From: CAYXVF01 sp964468125
GTDB lineage: Bacteria; Myxococcota; XYA12-FULL-58-9; CAYXVF01
Assembly (NCBI GenBank): GCA_964468125.1
Contig: CAYXVF010000055.1
Span: 1-39,578, forward strand
Length of the DNA: 39,578 nt
Reading direction: 5' to 3'
Shown: positions 1-7,825 of the stretch, piece by piece
Position numbering within the stretch: the first letter of the stretch is position 1
How the letters are laid out: each line of letters begins with the position of its first letter
The notes under the pieces: generated by a model
Database searches by the model: none
The model's input: only the letters and a program-made list of their open reading frames with translations
Told to the model about the DNA's origin: nothing
Position numbers and translations under genes: made by a program

Positions 1-1408
1 CGACGTAGTCGAGCACGTCTTCGACCGAGAGAAGCTGCAATGCGTTGCTAACTCCGGAAAGGAAGCTCTTCTCGCACGTCGAAGTGCCTGCATCGCCACG
101 GGTCAAGAACGCATGCACCGCGTTATCCGCGCAGGGATTGAAGCCTTGGTAACTGTAGGTGTGTTGGATTTCATCGATTTCAACGCGCTGCGCCGTGAAG
201 AGCAACTCCTCGACCCCATCGGCGAGGACCGCGGGGGTTTGGGTGTCGCCCGTCGCTCCGATGATCAGCACGTCCGAGTCGAGGTTCGCGAGGGACGTCT
301 CCCAGTCGATCGCAGGTTCTCTACGATCCCAGCCAACGCAGGCCTCGAGAACCAGGAACACGTCGGTGAAAAAGTCGATCGGCAAGCTGCCCACGTATTC
401 GGACTCGAAGCTCGACCGAATCGCGGCAACGTCCTCCAGATCGATCGGCGGTGAATCAGAACACTGGGTGACGAGCAAGGCATTGCCGTCGACGGATTCG
501 GGTGTCGCGAGCTCCGCGAGAAAACCGAGGTCATCCTTCGCGTTCTCGAAGACGATCTCTACCAGCGGCCAGGCGTACTGGCTTCGGATTAATTGCTGTA
601 GGGTAGCGAAGCCGTTAGCGATTTTCGGCGAACCGCTGTCTTCGACGTCGGCGAGCAGGCGCTCGAAGTCCGTCGCGTCGATCGCGCAGCCCACCCGGGG
701 CTCACACCACTCGAAATAGGCCTCGTAAGCCGCGACATTGGCTCGGAGCTGCAGCAAGACCAGCTCGGCAAAGGGCACCCGCGGGTCCACCGGAGAGTCG
801 AGCACCACGCGGCCCGTGGTGCTCGGATAGAGGGCGGCGTAGCTGAGGGCGACCTGCGTACCGTAGGAGTATCCGAGAAAGTGCAAGCGGGGGGCACCGA
901 GCGCGACCCGCAGGCGCTCGAGGTCGCGAGCAAACCGGCGCGTGCTTGCCTGCCCGAGTACGTCCTGGCGTTGGCACCGTGCGAAGTGTTCGGCGAAGAG
1001 CGCGGCGGTGTCGACACCCTCGACCAGGAATGCGTCTTCATCGAGGGTTTCGCATCCGAAGTCGGAGCTCGTGCCGACCCCAAGCTCGTCCACCGCGACG
1101 ATCGCGTAGCGCGCGAGCAGATCGCGAGGGAAGAGGTCGATGAATTGGGGAAGGAGCTCAGTGGCAGCGCTTCCCGGTCCACCAAAGTGGACGATCAAAG
1201 GCTCGGGTGGAGCGGATCCGGTGAGCGAGGCATGCGAGTAGCTGAGTGTCGCCAGGTTGTCGCCGCGTGTCGCGGCAGTTTCGTCGATGGGAACCGCGAT
1301 CGATCCTTCCTCGACGAAAAAGGACTCGGGCGGGCCGTCCTCCTCCGAGCAAGCGGTCGCCACGAGCAGAAGGGCAACGAACACCAAGGGCCGAAATACA
1401 TTCCGCAT
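1..1408 (-). CDS. TAP-like alpha/beta hydrolase lipoprotein (C-terminus cut by window edge)
   Basis: Predicted secreted serine hydrolase of the tripeptidyl-aminopeptidase-like (S33/TAP) group, which trims peptides or hydrolyses esters outside the cytoplasm. The frame is open for 469 codons and runs off the left edge. The N-terminus (MRNVFRPLVFVALLLVATAC) is a signal peptide with a plausible lipobox ending at Cys20, so it is probably membrane-anchored. HFGGPGS (residues 74-80) is the oxyanion-loop HGGPG-type motif. GYSYGT (179-184) is the nucleophile elbow with Ser181. Further on, GATGDTQTP supplies the likely acid, and QHTYSYQ, followed by a conserved-looking Cys, the likely His of the TAP C-terminal domain. 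Start ATG at 1408 has GGAG nine bases upstream. It lies downstream of the hemerythrin-like gene on the same strand. Family assignment is firm; the substrate is unknown. Confidence 0.85.
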   Translation of the reverse strand, partial: MRNVFRPLVFVALLLVATACSEEDGPPESFFVEEGSIAVPIDETAATRGDNLATLSYSHASLTGSAPPEPLIVHFGGPGSAATELLPQFIDLFPRDLLARYAIVAVDELGVGTSSDFGCETLDEDAFLVEGVDTAALFAEHFARCQRQDVLGQASTRRFARDLERLRVALGAPRLHFLGYSYGTQVALSYAALYPSTTGRVVLDSPVDPRVPFAELVLLQLRANVAAYEAYFEWCEPRVGCAIDATDFERLLADVEDSGSPKIANGFATLQQLIRSQYAWPLVEIVFENAKDDLGFLAELATPESVDGNALLVTQCSDSPPIDLEDVAAIRSSFESEYVGSLPIDFFTDVFLVLEACVGWDRREPAIDWETSLANLDSDVLIIGATGDTQTPAVLADGVEELLFTAQRVEIDEIQHTYSYQGFNPCADNAVHAFLTRGDAGTSTCEKSFLSGVSNALQLLSVEDVLDYV

Positions 1409-1519
1409 CGTGAGTCACTCCGTCGGTCAGGGACCTATCGCGTCTTTGGAGTGACGTCAGCGGGGCGACGCGAATTCGGCGCGCTGCCCCCTGCGTCCCG
1501 AAAAAACGAACGCTCTCGG

Positions 1520-2041
1520 TCAAGCGCTCTGGCGAGCGAGCGCGTCGCCAACGTGCCGGCCGTACCGGTCTTCGAGCGCTTGGTAGTCGGTTTCCGCGAG
1601 GTGCTCGATCGCGGCTGGGAAGAGGTCCTCCGCCTCCCGCAAAAAGAGCGCGTGCAGTGCGTCGCTCAGCTCCACCGCCAAGGCGTGAAAGCCCTCGGAC
1701 TCCGGGGCCGTCGAGTCCAAGCGCCGAAGAACGTCTTCGACGCGGGAGCGTCGCTCGCGCAGGTCGCCGAGCAGGTCCGGAAGAGCCTCGCGCAGGGGCC
1801 CGTAAAGCGCGTGCTCCATGCCGCGACCCTGCTGCTCGAATCGCTCGCGCACGTGACCGAGGTTGGCCGCGCGCAGCGCGGGGGCGCTCGACGACGCTCG
1901 GCCGAGGGTCCGGGCGAAGTTTCGGAGGATCTCGTGGTCGCGCCGCATCCGGGCGAGCGTGCCGCGCCGGGATGCCATTTCGAGCCACGTCACCTGAATG
2001 AGTCGCTCGATCGAGCGCAGAACACCATCGATCAGACGCAC
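1520..2041 (-). CDS. hemerythrin HHE-like four-helix protein (tentative)
   Basis: A 173-residue, almost entirely helical, Arg/Glu-rich cytoplasmic protein. RRDHEILRNF near residue 35 resembles the first metal-binding helix of HHE (hemerythrin-like) domains, and HALFLREAEDLFPA near 128-141 resembles the final H..E..lfP helix. The expected His ligands in the middle helices are not obvious, and the last His is displaced relative to the usual H-x3-EE pattern, so metal binding may be reduced or absent. The GTG start at 2041 has GGAGAGG seven bases upstream. It is transcribed in the same direction as rpoZ, separated by a hairpin and a candidate promoter. Family members act in oxygen, iron or nitric-oxide sensing, but that role is only inferred here. 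Alternative: an unrelated helical bundle. Confidence 0.5.
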   Translation of the reverse strand: MRLIDGVLRSIERLIQVTWLEMASRRGTLARMRRDHEILRNFARTLGRASSSAPALRAANLGHVRERFEQQGRGMEHALYGPLREALPDLLGDLRERRSRVEDVLRRLDSTAPESEGFHALAVELSDALHALFLREAEDLFPAAIEHLAETDYQALEDRYGRHVGDALARQSA

Positions 2042-2099
2042 AGTGGAACCTCTCCGCTAAGGGGTTGTAAATAGGGCGTTATTTGGCCCAAGCGGGGAG

Positions 2100-2127
2100 A
2101 AACTAATCCGTGTTCACGCGGTGTCAA
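2100..2127 (-). promoter_or_regulatory. candidate sigma-70-type promoter for the hemerythrin-like gene
   Basis: On the minus strand, TTGACA (2127-2122) is followed after 16 bases by TAGTTT (2105-2100). This would start transcription near 2093, about 50 bases before the GTG at 2041. The -35 box is a perfect match; the -10 box is weak. It sits immediately after the hairpin that follows rpoZ. Confidence 0.4.
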
Positions 2128-2147
2128 CCGCCTCAGACACGAGGCGG
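2128..2147 (-). terminator. hairpin downstream of rpoZ
   Basis: Inverted repeat CCGCCTC / GAGGCGG with a six-base loop, starting 17 bases past the rpoZ stop. The stem is GC-rich, but no T-run follows on the minus strand; the next bases are the TTGACA box. It could be a weak or factor-assisted terminator separating rpoZ from the next gene. Confidence 0.4.
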
Positions 2148-2163
2148 CTGGAACAGACCACGG

Positions 2164-2400
2164 TTATTGGTCTTGCTGCTGCCGCTCGAGCTCGAGGAAG
2201 ACGTCCTCGATGTCGCGATCGGCGTAGACGTTGGCGGCGGCGATTTCTCGGAGGGACAACACGGCGGCCTTGTTCTTGCTGTGCTCGACGGTAGGCTTGG
2301 CGCCCTTTAAGAGCTGGCGTGCGCGCTGCGAGCCCAACAGGACGAGCGCAAAGCGGTTGTCGACGTTGTCCAGGCAATCTTCTACGGTGACTCGAGCCAC
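2164..2400 (-). CDS. rpoZ: RNA polymerase omega subunit
   Basis: A 78-residue omega subunit, which helps fold beta-prime and assemble core RNA polymerase and in many proteobacteria carries the ppGpp site 1 contact. The N-terminal VARVTVEDCLDNVDNRFALV and the following stretch (ARQL, a Lys-containing segment, then LREIAA) are typical of RpoZ. The chosen start is the GTG at 2400 because GGAGG lies five bases upstream and the protein then begins exactly at the usual omega N-terminus; an in-frame start 36 bases upstream adds non-conserved residues. A TTGACG/TTACCT promoter pair precedes it, and it is divergent from the polymerase gene. In many proteobacteria rpoZ follows gmk, which is not the case here. 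Confidence 0.93.
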   Translation of the reverse strand: MARVTVEDCLDNVDNRFALVLLGSQRARQLLKGAKPTVEHSKNKAAVLSLREIAAANVYADRDIEDVFLELERQQQDQ

Positions 2401-2427
2401 GGATTCCTCCTCGAACGGGAGTAGGTG

Positions 2428-2455
2428 AGGTAACACTCGGACCTGCGCTCGTCAA
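2428..2455 (-). promoter_or_regulatory. candidate rpoZ promoter
   Basis: On the minus strand TTGACG (2455-2450) and TTACCT (2433-2428) are separated by 16 bases, giving a predicted start near 2421, about 20 bases ahead of the GTG at 2400. It lies in the short divergent region shared with the polymerase gene. Confidence 0.4.
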
Positions 2456-2486
2456 CGTTTTGCGGCGCCGGAATGCCTGAAGAATC

Positions 2487-4148
2487 GTGATAATTACCGG
2501 TAAAGACTCGGGAAATGCCCTGAATGCGCTCCTCGCGAAGGAGCCTCGCTGGATCGCGCTGGAGATCGATCCCCCGGGTCGTGGTGGGGAGGCGTCGATC
2601 CTCGCTCTCAGCGTCGCCGGCCACGAGCCGGTCGCTTTGGATCTCGTCGGGCTGCCCGACGAGGTCCAGCGCGCGTTCGGTGCACTCCCGGTGCCGGTCG
2701 CAGCCTACGACGCCAAGGCGATTGCGCGGGCGTTGTTGCGGCGAGGATTCGTGCTTCCGCCTCGTTTCGCGTGTCTGCGCCTCACCGAACAATTGATCCA
2801 GGGCGGACGGAGTCGGCCTAGGGACTTCCAGGAACTCGTCGCCGCTCACGATGCCGGCCTGGTCCCGGACCCGTCGACCGGAATCGACGCGCTGCTGCAG
2901 TCCGCTGAGGTCGTGTCGAAGGTCCTCGAGCGTCAGATCGAGGCACTCCGGCGTGATGAGCTCGTGTGGGTGTCGCGCATCGAATCTCAGGCCCTGCCTG
3001 CGATCGCGGAGATGGAGCACATCGGGCTTCCTCTAGACGCCGCGGCCTGGCGAGCGCTCCTCGAAGAGGGGCGCCGGGAGCGTGAGCAGCTGCGCGAAGA
3101 GCTCGCGGGCTTGCTCGGCGGTGAGGCCGATCTCTTCGGCGACCACGGAACCCTCGACTCCGAGTCCGGCTTGCGCGCGGCGCTGCTCCGCGCCGGTCAC
3201 ACGGTTCCGAACATGAAGCGCGATACGCTCGCCGCTCTCCCCCCGCCGCTCGGCCCAACGCTCGGCCGTTTTCGTGAGCTGGGGAAGCTCGTGCAAGCCT
3301 ACGGGGCGACGTTCCTGCAGCACGTGGACGCGGATGGCCGCATTCATGCGAGCTTTGAGCAGATCGGAGCCAGTACCGGCCGCATGGCCTGCCACTCACC
3401 GAATCTTCAGTCGGTGGTGAAGGACTCCCCCTACCGTTCCTGCTTTCATGCCCCCGAAGGCCGGAGGTTGATCACCGCGGACTACTCGGGCTGCGAGCTT
3501 CGGATCCTCGCGGAGCTCAGTGGCGACCCGGTCTTTCGTCGAACCTTCGCAGAAGGTGGCGATCTTCACGCCAGCGTTGCCTCGACGGTCTTTGAGGTGC
3601 CCGTGAGCAAGACCGAGCGCCCCGAGCTTCGTCAGCGGGCCAAGGCGATCAACTTCGGGCTCGCCTACGGCATGGGACCCGGGGGGCTCGCCCGCGCGAC
3701 GGGGCTTTCCTTGCGGGAATCCCGGGCCTTTCTCGACCGTTACTTCCGTGCATTCCCGCGCATTCGCGAGTTCCTCGAGTACACCGCTGCCGATGCGATC
3801 GAGCGTGGATTCGCCCGGACGATGACCGGGCGTCGCATGTACCTGTCACACGACGGCAGCCAGGACGCGCGTTCGCGGGCAGAGCGGGTAGCCAAGAACA
3901 TGCCGATCCAGGGGACGAATGCTGACGTGGTGAAGATCGCGCTCGCGAGGCTGCGCTCGGCCTTGGCGGGAACCGGCTCGCACGTGGTCAACACAGTGCA
4001 CGACGAAATCGTCGTGGAGGCGCCGATGGAGCACGCCGAGACGACCGCCGCGACCGTCCGGCGGGAAATGGAGCGAGCGGGGGCAGAGGTTTTGAAAGAG
4101 GTGCCGCTCGAGGTGGATACTGCGATAGGACCGGCCTGGGCAAAATGA
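2487..4148 (+). CDS. polA: DNA polymerase I, short form without 5' nuclease domain
   Basis: Family A DNA polymerase of 553 residues against about 930 for E. coli Pol I; the whole 5'-flap endonuclease region is absent. Polymerase motifs are intact: TGRM...PNLQ near 298-308, motif A DYSGCELRI with catalytic Asp332, motif B RQRAKAINFGLAYGM (382-396, O-helix Lys386 and Phe390), and motif C VHDE (504-507). The N-terminal 150 residues sit where the 3'-5' exonuclease lies, but the DxE, NxxxD and YxxxD metal ligands are not recognisable (ALEID, AYDAKAI), so proofreading is probably lost, as in Bacillus Pol I. The only workable start is GTG 2487, with a weak GAAGA upstream. Its stop overlaps the next gene (ATGA), indicating translational coupling. 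It may be the cell's Pol I or a second repair polymerase. Confidence 0.88.
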   Translation: MIITGKDSGNALNALLAKEPRWIALEIDPPGRGGEASILALSVAGHEPVALDLVGLPDEVQRAFGALPVPVAAYDAKAIARALLRRGFVLPPRFACLRLTEQLIQGGRSRPRDFQELVAAHDAGLVPDPSTGIDALLQSAEVVSKVLERQIEALRRDELVWVSRIESQALPAIAEMEHIGLPLDAAAWRALLEEGRREREQLREELAGLLGGEADLFGDHGTLDSESGLRAALLRAGHTVPNMKRDTLAALPPPLGPTLGRFRELGKLVQAYGATFLQHVDADGRIHASFEQIGASTGRMACHSPNLQSVVKDSPYRSCFHAPEGRRLITADYSGCELRILAELSGDPVFRRTFAEGGDLHASVASTVFEVPVSKTERPELRQRAKAINFGLAYGMGPGGLARATGLSLRESRAFLDRYFRAFPRIREFLEYTAADAIERGFARTMTGRRMYLSHDGSQDARSRAERVAKNMPIQGTNADVVKIALARLRSALAGTGSHVVNTVHDEIVVEAPMEHAETTAATVRREMERAGAEVLKEVPLEVDTAIGPAWAK

Positions 4149-5524
4149 GCGAGACACAGAGCAGCGAGATGCACGCCCCACGCGTGATAGTCGTCGACGA
4201 TGAGCGTGGGATTCGAGAGTCGCTCCAGAAGATCCTGGAGAAAGAAGGCTACCGCGTCGTGACCACCGATAGCGGCGAAGAAGCGCTCGATTGGGTCCGC
4301 GAGCACGGCGCCGACGTGATCCTCGCGGACATCATGATGCCGAAGATGAACGGCATAGAGCTCCTGCGCGCGGTCAAGGCGATCGCCCCCGCGGTGGAGG
4401 TCATGATGATGACCGCTTTCGGCACGGTGGAGAACGCGGTCGAGTGTATGCGCGAAGGTGCCTATGACTTCATTAGCAAGCCCCTGAAGCGTGCGATCGT
4501 CGTGCGCTCGGTGCAACGAGCGCTCGAGCGCAAGACACTGCTCACGGAAAATCAGCGTCTGCGCGAAACGCTCGTGGGAGGTTTGGCCGGGGAAGACCTC
4601 ATTGGCCAGTCACCGGCCATGCGTCGTTGTCTCGACCTCGTGGCGCAAGCAGCGCCATCGGAGGCCACGATTCTCTTGTCAGGGGAGAGCGGTACCGGCA
4701 AGGAGATGATCGCGAGAAAGATTCACGATCTCTCCGGGCGAAGCGGCCCCTACGTGGCCGTCAATTGCGCGGCGCTTCCGGAGAACTTGCTCGAGAGCGA
4801 GCTCTTCGGCCATGAGCGCGGCGCGTTCACCGGCGCCGCGGAGCGCAAACAAGGCCGCTTCGAGCGTGCTCAAGGCGGGACACTGCTTCTCGACGAAATT
4901 GGCGAGACGACTCCGGCGCTTCAGGTTCGCCTTCTGCGCGTGCTGCAGGAGGGGGAGATCGAACGGGTGGGCGGAACCTCCACCATCAAGGTTGACGTGC
5001 GCATCATCGCAGCGAGCAACCGGGACCTCGAGGAAATGGTCGCGGAAGACCGGTTCCGCGAAGACCTCTACTATCGACTCAACGTGATCCAAGTGAAAGT
5101 TCCGCCGCTGCGACAGCGACACGGTGACATCCCGCTTCTTGCGCAGTACTTCGCGCGTAAATTCGCGGAGAAGAACAAGAAGGAGCTGCGTGGTTTTTCC
5201 GAGGCAGCTCTGAAGCGACTCGACGCCTATGACTGGCCAGGCAACGTGCGAGAGCTCGAAAATACGATCGAGCGCGCTGTGGTACTCAGCCGCAACGAGG
5301 TGATCGACCTCCAGGACCTGCCAGAAGCCATCGCGGCAGCGGAGGGCGGATCTCATCACGAGGCCGGACTGTTCGTCCCCTTTGGAACGCCTCTCGAAGA
5401 GGTCGAGCGGCGCCTGATCCGCGAAACGCTGGAGAAGGTCGGCGGAGACAAGAAGACCGCGGCGAACCTCCTGGGGATCGCGACGCGAACCATCTATCGC
5501 AAGCTCTCGGACGAAAAGGAATGA
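4145..5524 (+). CDS. NtrC-family sigma-54-dependent response regulator
   Basis: A 459-residue three-domain regulator. The receiver domain (about 13-125) carries the acidic pair DD18-19, phospho-acceptor Asp62 in ADIMMPKMNG, Thr90 and Lys112. The AAA+ sigma-54 activation domain (about 152-380) has Walker A GESGTGKE (180-187), the sigma-54-contacting GAFTGA loop (226-231) and Walker B LLLDEIGE (247-254). A Fis-type helix-turn-helix closes the protein (KKTAANLLGIATRTIYRKL). It should activate sigma-54 promoters on phosphorylation. No histidine kinase adjoins it, so its partner is elsewhere. It overlaps the polymerase stop by four bases, so the two are probably translated together. The linker between AAA+ and helix-turn-helix is longer than usual and Gly/His-rich. 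Confidence 0.95.
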   Translation: MSETQSSEMHAPRVIVVDDERGIRESLQKILEKEGYRVVTTDSGEEALDWVREHGADVILADIMMPKMNGIELLRAVKAIAPAVEVMMMTAFGTVENAVECMREGAYDFISKPLKRAIVVRSVQRALERKTLLTENQRLRETLVGGLAGEDLIGQSPAMRRCLDLVAQAAPSEATILLSGESGTGKEMIARKIHDLSGRSGPYVAVNCAALPENLLESELFGHERGAFTGAAERKQGRFERAQGGTLLLDEIGETTPALQVRLLRVLQEGEIERVGGTSTIKVDVRIIAASNRDLEEMVAEDRFREDLYYRLNVIQVKVPPLRQRHGDIPLLAQYFARKFAEKNKKELRGFSEAALKRLDAYDWPGNVRELENTIERAVVLSRNEVIDLQDLPEAIAAAEGGSHHEAGLFVPFGTPLEEVERRLIRETLEKVGGDKKTAANLLGIATRTIYRKLSDEKE

Positions 5525-5555
5525 GCCGCGCTAGCCGGTGCGGCCGAGCTTCGGT

Positions 5556-6476
5556 CTAGCTGCCGATTTTGATCAGCTCGATGTCAAAAACCAGCATCCC
5601 GCCAGGGCGACCTCCGCCGGGATCCTCGCCGTAGGCGAGCTCCGCGGGGATCCAAAAGCGGGTCTTCTCGCCCTCGACCATCAACTGCACCCCTTCGGTC
5701 CAGCCTTTGATTACGCCATTGAGGGGGAAGGTCGCGGGCCGACTCCGCATGATCGAGCTGTCGAACATGCTGCCATCGGTCTTCCAACCGCTGTAATGCA
5801 CCGTCACGCGGTCGGTGGCAGTCGGATGCGCCGTTCCTTCTCCCTTTTTGAGCACTTTGTAGGCGAGGCCACTGGCTGTCTTTTTCGCATTCGCGGGGGC
5901 CGCGGCAACGTCTTCAGGGACCTTCGGTGGTTCTGGTGCCGTTTCGATCCCCAAGAGCTCAACGTCGAACACGAGCATACCCTTCGGTGCTCCCGGTCGC
6001 GGGTTTTCACCATAAGCGAGATTCGCAGGAATCCAGAAGCGCCGCTTCTCGCCCTCCACCATGAGCTGCAGCCCCTCGGTCCATCCCTTGATCACGCGGT
6101 TGAGTGGGAACTTTGCGGGACGACCGCGTGCGATCGAGCTGTCGAACATGTTCCCGTCGGTGGTCCAACCGGTGTAGTTCACCTCGACACGGTCGACTGG
6201 GCGGGGCTTCTCCGTGCCCGTGCCGGGCTGCAGCACCTTCGATGCGAGACCGGATTCGGTCTTTTGCGCGTCGGCGGGCGGAGCAGCGACGTCGTCTGGA
6301 GCCGGTATCACCTTCGGCTGCGGCCGCTGGGCCGTTTGCGTTCCGCTGGCATCGGCGCTCGCTTCGGTCTCGGAGGCCTTGGCGCTTTTCGTGTCTTCCT
6401 CCGGCTTGGAGGCACCGGCACAAGCGCTCACCGCGACGATGGCGGTACTCAAAACGATCGACGTCATCAGTCTCAT
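5556..6476 (-). CDS. tandem FKBP-type peptidyl-prolyl isomerase lipoprotein
   Basis: A 306-residue exported protein with two FKBP domains, which catalyse cis-trans isomerisation of prolyl bonds and assist folding of envelope proteins. The N-terminus has a signal peptide ending in AVSAC, a plausible lipobox, followed by a roughly 50-residue Ser/Ala/Glu linker. Domain 1 (about 72-178) and domain 2 (about 196-305) each show the VxYxGW...G.MFDSS core, the FPLN.VIKGWTEG segment, the FWIP.LAYGE segment and the closing GMLVFD.EL strand. The two copies are very alike, suggesting internal duplication. ATG 6476 has AGAGG upstream. It is convergent with the response regulator, leaving about 30 bases between stops that contain only a weak inverted repeat. 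Confidence 0.93.
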   Translation of the reverse strand: MRLMTSIVLSTAIVAVSACAGASKPEEDTKSAKASETEASADASGTQTAQRPQPKVIPAPDDVAAPPADAQKTESGLASKVLQPGTGTEKPRPVDRVEVNYTGWTTDGNMFDSSIARGRPAKFPLNRVIKGWTEGLQLMVEGEKRRFWIPANLAYGENPRPGAPKGMLVFDVELLGIETAPEPPKVPEDVAAAPANAKKTASGLAYKVLKKGEGTAHPTATDRVTVHYSGWKTDGSMFDSSIMRSRPATFPLNGVIKGWTEGVQLMVEGEKTRFWIPAELAYGEDPGGGRPGGMLVFDIELIKIGS

Positions 6477-6515
6477 GCCGCCTCTTTAGCGTCATTGGCG
6501 AGCAGATGCCAGGCT

Positions 6516-7145
6516 TCAGGAGGAGCTTCGCTTCAGGGCGTCCCTGATCCAGGGGGCGCGGGCGCCCAAGCGCGTTTCCGCGCGTTTCCGGATCGTTTCG
6601 TGCTCCGCCTCGGACCAGCTTCCGTCTTCGAGCAGCTCGAGGTCGACGAGGCCGGACTCAGGGGCGAGCTTCATGACGCGCGTGAAATCGAGCCGGGCTT
6701 TGCCGCGCTCGCCCCGCTGCGCGTAGATCGTGCCACGGAGAACGAAAGTGAGAGGGTGAGCGTTGCCGTTCTTGGCAACCCGGTCGAGGCGAGCCAAGGC
6801 CGCGTCTGAGTCGCCTCTCTCCCGGTCGAGCACTGCGAGGGCAACGTGAGCCGGATCGTGCTCTGGGTCCAGCTCGAGTGCGTGCTCTAGAACCTCTCGC
6901 GCATCCTCGCGCGCTTCGTCGAGCTCCGAGCACATCAGTACGCGCGCCAGTGCGCAGTGCCCATCGGCCAGGGTGGGGTCGAGGGCGATCGCTCCCTCCG
7001 CAAGCGCCAAGGCTTGTTCCAACACGGCAATTTCGTCGAGACCCATGGCCTCGGCGACGTGGGGGAAATGAATGGCGGCCTGAATCAATCCGTTCGCGAG
7101 CGTCGCCCGAGCCAGAGCCTCGGCGCGCTGCGCGGATACGGTCAC
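6516..7145 (-). CDS. TPR-repeat protein
   Basis: A 209-residue helical protein with degenerate tetratricopeptide repeats: ALALAEGAIALDPTLADGHC, then AREVLEHALELDPEHDPAHV and KARLDFTRVMKLAPESG show the alternating small/large residues and Pro at repeat ends expected of TPRs. It has no signal peptide, so it is probably a cytoplasmic protein-interaction scaffold. The GTG start at 7145 lies inside the stop codon of the upstream gene (GTGA overlap), so the two are translationally coupled. Partner and role are unknown. Confidence 0.75.
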   Translation of the reverse strand: MTVSAQRAEALARATLANGLIQAAIHFPHVAEAMGLDEIAVLEQALALAEGAIALDPTLADGHCALARVLMCSELDEAREDAREVLEHALELDPEHDPAHVALAVLDRERGDSDAALARLDRVAKNGNAHPLTFVLRGTIYAQRGERGKARLDFTRVMKLAPESGLVDLELLEDGSWSEAEHETIRKRAETRLGARAPWIRDALKRSSS

Positions 7146-7642
7146 GAAGGCTGCTCTTCCAGCGCCATCAAGAGGGTCACCAGGCGATGGCAGGCCTCGC
7201 CGGTGGATTCGTCGGAGAGCTCGTGCAGTCTGCCCTCCGCCCGCAGTACTTCCGCCAGGGTGCTGGCCACGTCGCTGCCTTCAATCCCGCTATCGGCGAC
7301 CTCCTCCAACAGCTCGACCCCGCGCCGACGTGAGCCACGGGATCGCCGAAGCGCGTAGCCGCTGCACCAGCTGAGCGCCTGTTGAGCCGCACGAACCTGG
7401 TCCGCACGGCGGGAGCGCAGCGCCGTACGCATCGCACGCAGGGATTCTTCGATGCTCGAGGCGTTCGCCGATTGGGGGCGCGTAGGGTGCTGGTCCGAGC
7501 GGGTGGGGTCCTCCACCAGCGCCGTGGGCTTTGCGACCGCCGTCGGCTCGCTCTCGTTTTGTCCTTCGGCAGGTTTCGCGTCGCTCTCTGAGAGTGGGGG
7601 AGGGTTGAGAGGCTTGTTCTTCGGATCCCAGGATATCGCCAT
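7142..7642 (-). CDS. hypothetical protein, disordered N-terminus and helical C-terminus
   Basis: A 166-residue protein I do not recognise. The first 65 residues are Pro/Ser/Glu-rich and likely disordered. From about 66 on it is helical and Arg-rich (SIEESLRAMRTALRSRRADQ, then a leucine-rich stretch). ATG 7642 (MAISWDPKNK) is preferred; the frame stays open much further upstream, but that part is antisense to the transporter gene and low-complexity. Its stop overlaps the start of the TPR gene, so the pair is one operon and probably acts together. Confidence 0.65.
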   Translation of the reverse strand: MAISWDPKNKPLNPPPLSESDAKPAEGQNESEPTAVAKPTALVEDPTRSDQHPTRPQSANASSIEESLRAMRTALRSRRADQVRAAQQALSWCSGYALRRSRGSRRRGVELLEEVADSGIEGSDVASTLAEVLRAEGRLHELSDESTGEACHRLVTLLMALEEQPS

Positions 7643-7708
7643 GTCTATTGTCGTAATTGTCCGACCGGGCCAAAGCAATCGACAATCGCGATCACGGCCC
7701 ATAGTCGC

Positions 7709-7738
7709 TTGACGAGTTGACACGGAGCAGGCTTTAAC
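7709..7738 (+). promoter_or_regulatory. candidate promoter for the symporter gene
   Basis: TTGACG (7709-7714) and TTTAAC (7733-7738) are separated by 18 bases, predicting a start near 7745 and a leader of about 80 bases ahead of the ATG at 7826. A second TTGACA sits within the spacer. It lies in the divergent region between the hypothetical gene and the symporter gene. Confidence 0.4.
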
Positions 7739-7753
7739 CCGCGGTTCTCGTGG

Positions 7754-7799
7754 GTTCGGGCGCCGATCCGAACGACGCAGGGACCGCAGGGGGCGGTCC
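7754..7799 (+). promoter_or_regulatory. two hairpins in the 5' leader of the symporter gene
   Basis: Two perfect inverted repeats lie in the predicted leader: GTTCGG (7754-7759) with CCGAAC (7768-7773), loop eight bases; and GGACCGC (7781-7787) with GCGGTCC (7793-7799), loop AGGGG. The second ends 26 bases before the start codon and close to the GGGGG ribosome-binding region, so it could modulate translation. I do not recognise a known riboswitch class. Confidence 0.35.
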
Positions 7800-7825
7800 T
7801 CGCATCCGCTCTTTTGGGGGTTCGC

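Noticed and set aside
5538..6809. 423-codon open frame on the plus strand
   Set aside because: It is antisense to the tandem FKBP gene; the duplicated look of its sequence only mirrors the two FKBP domains.
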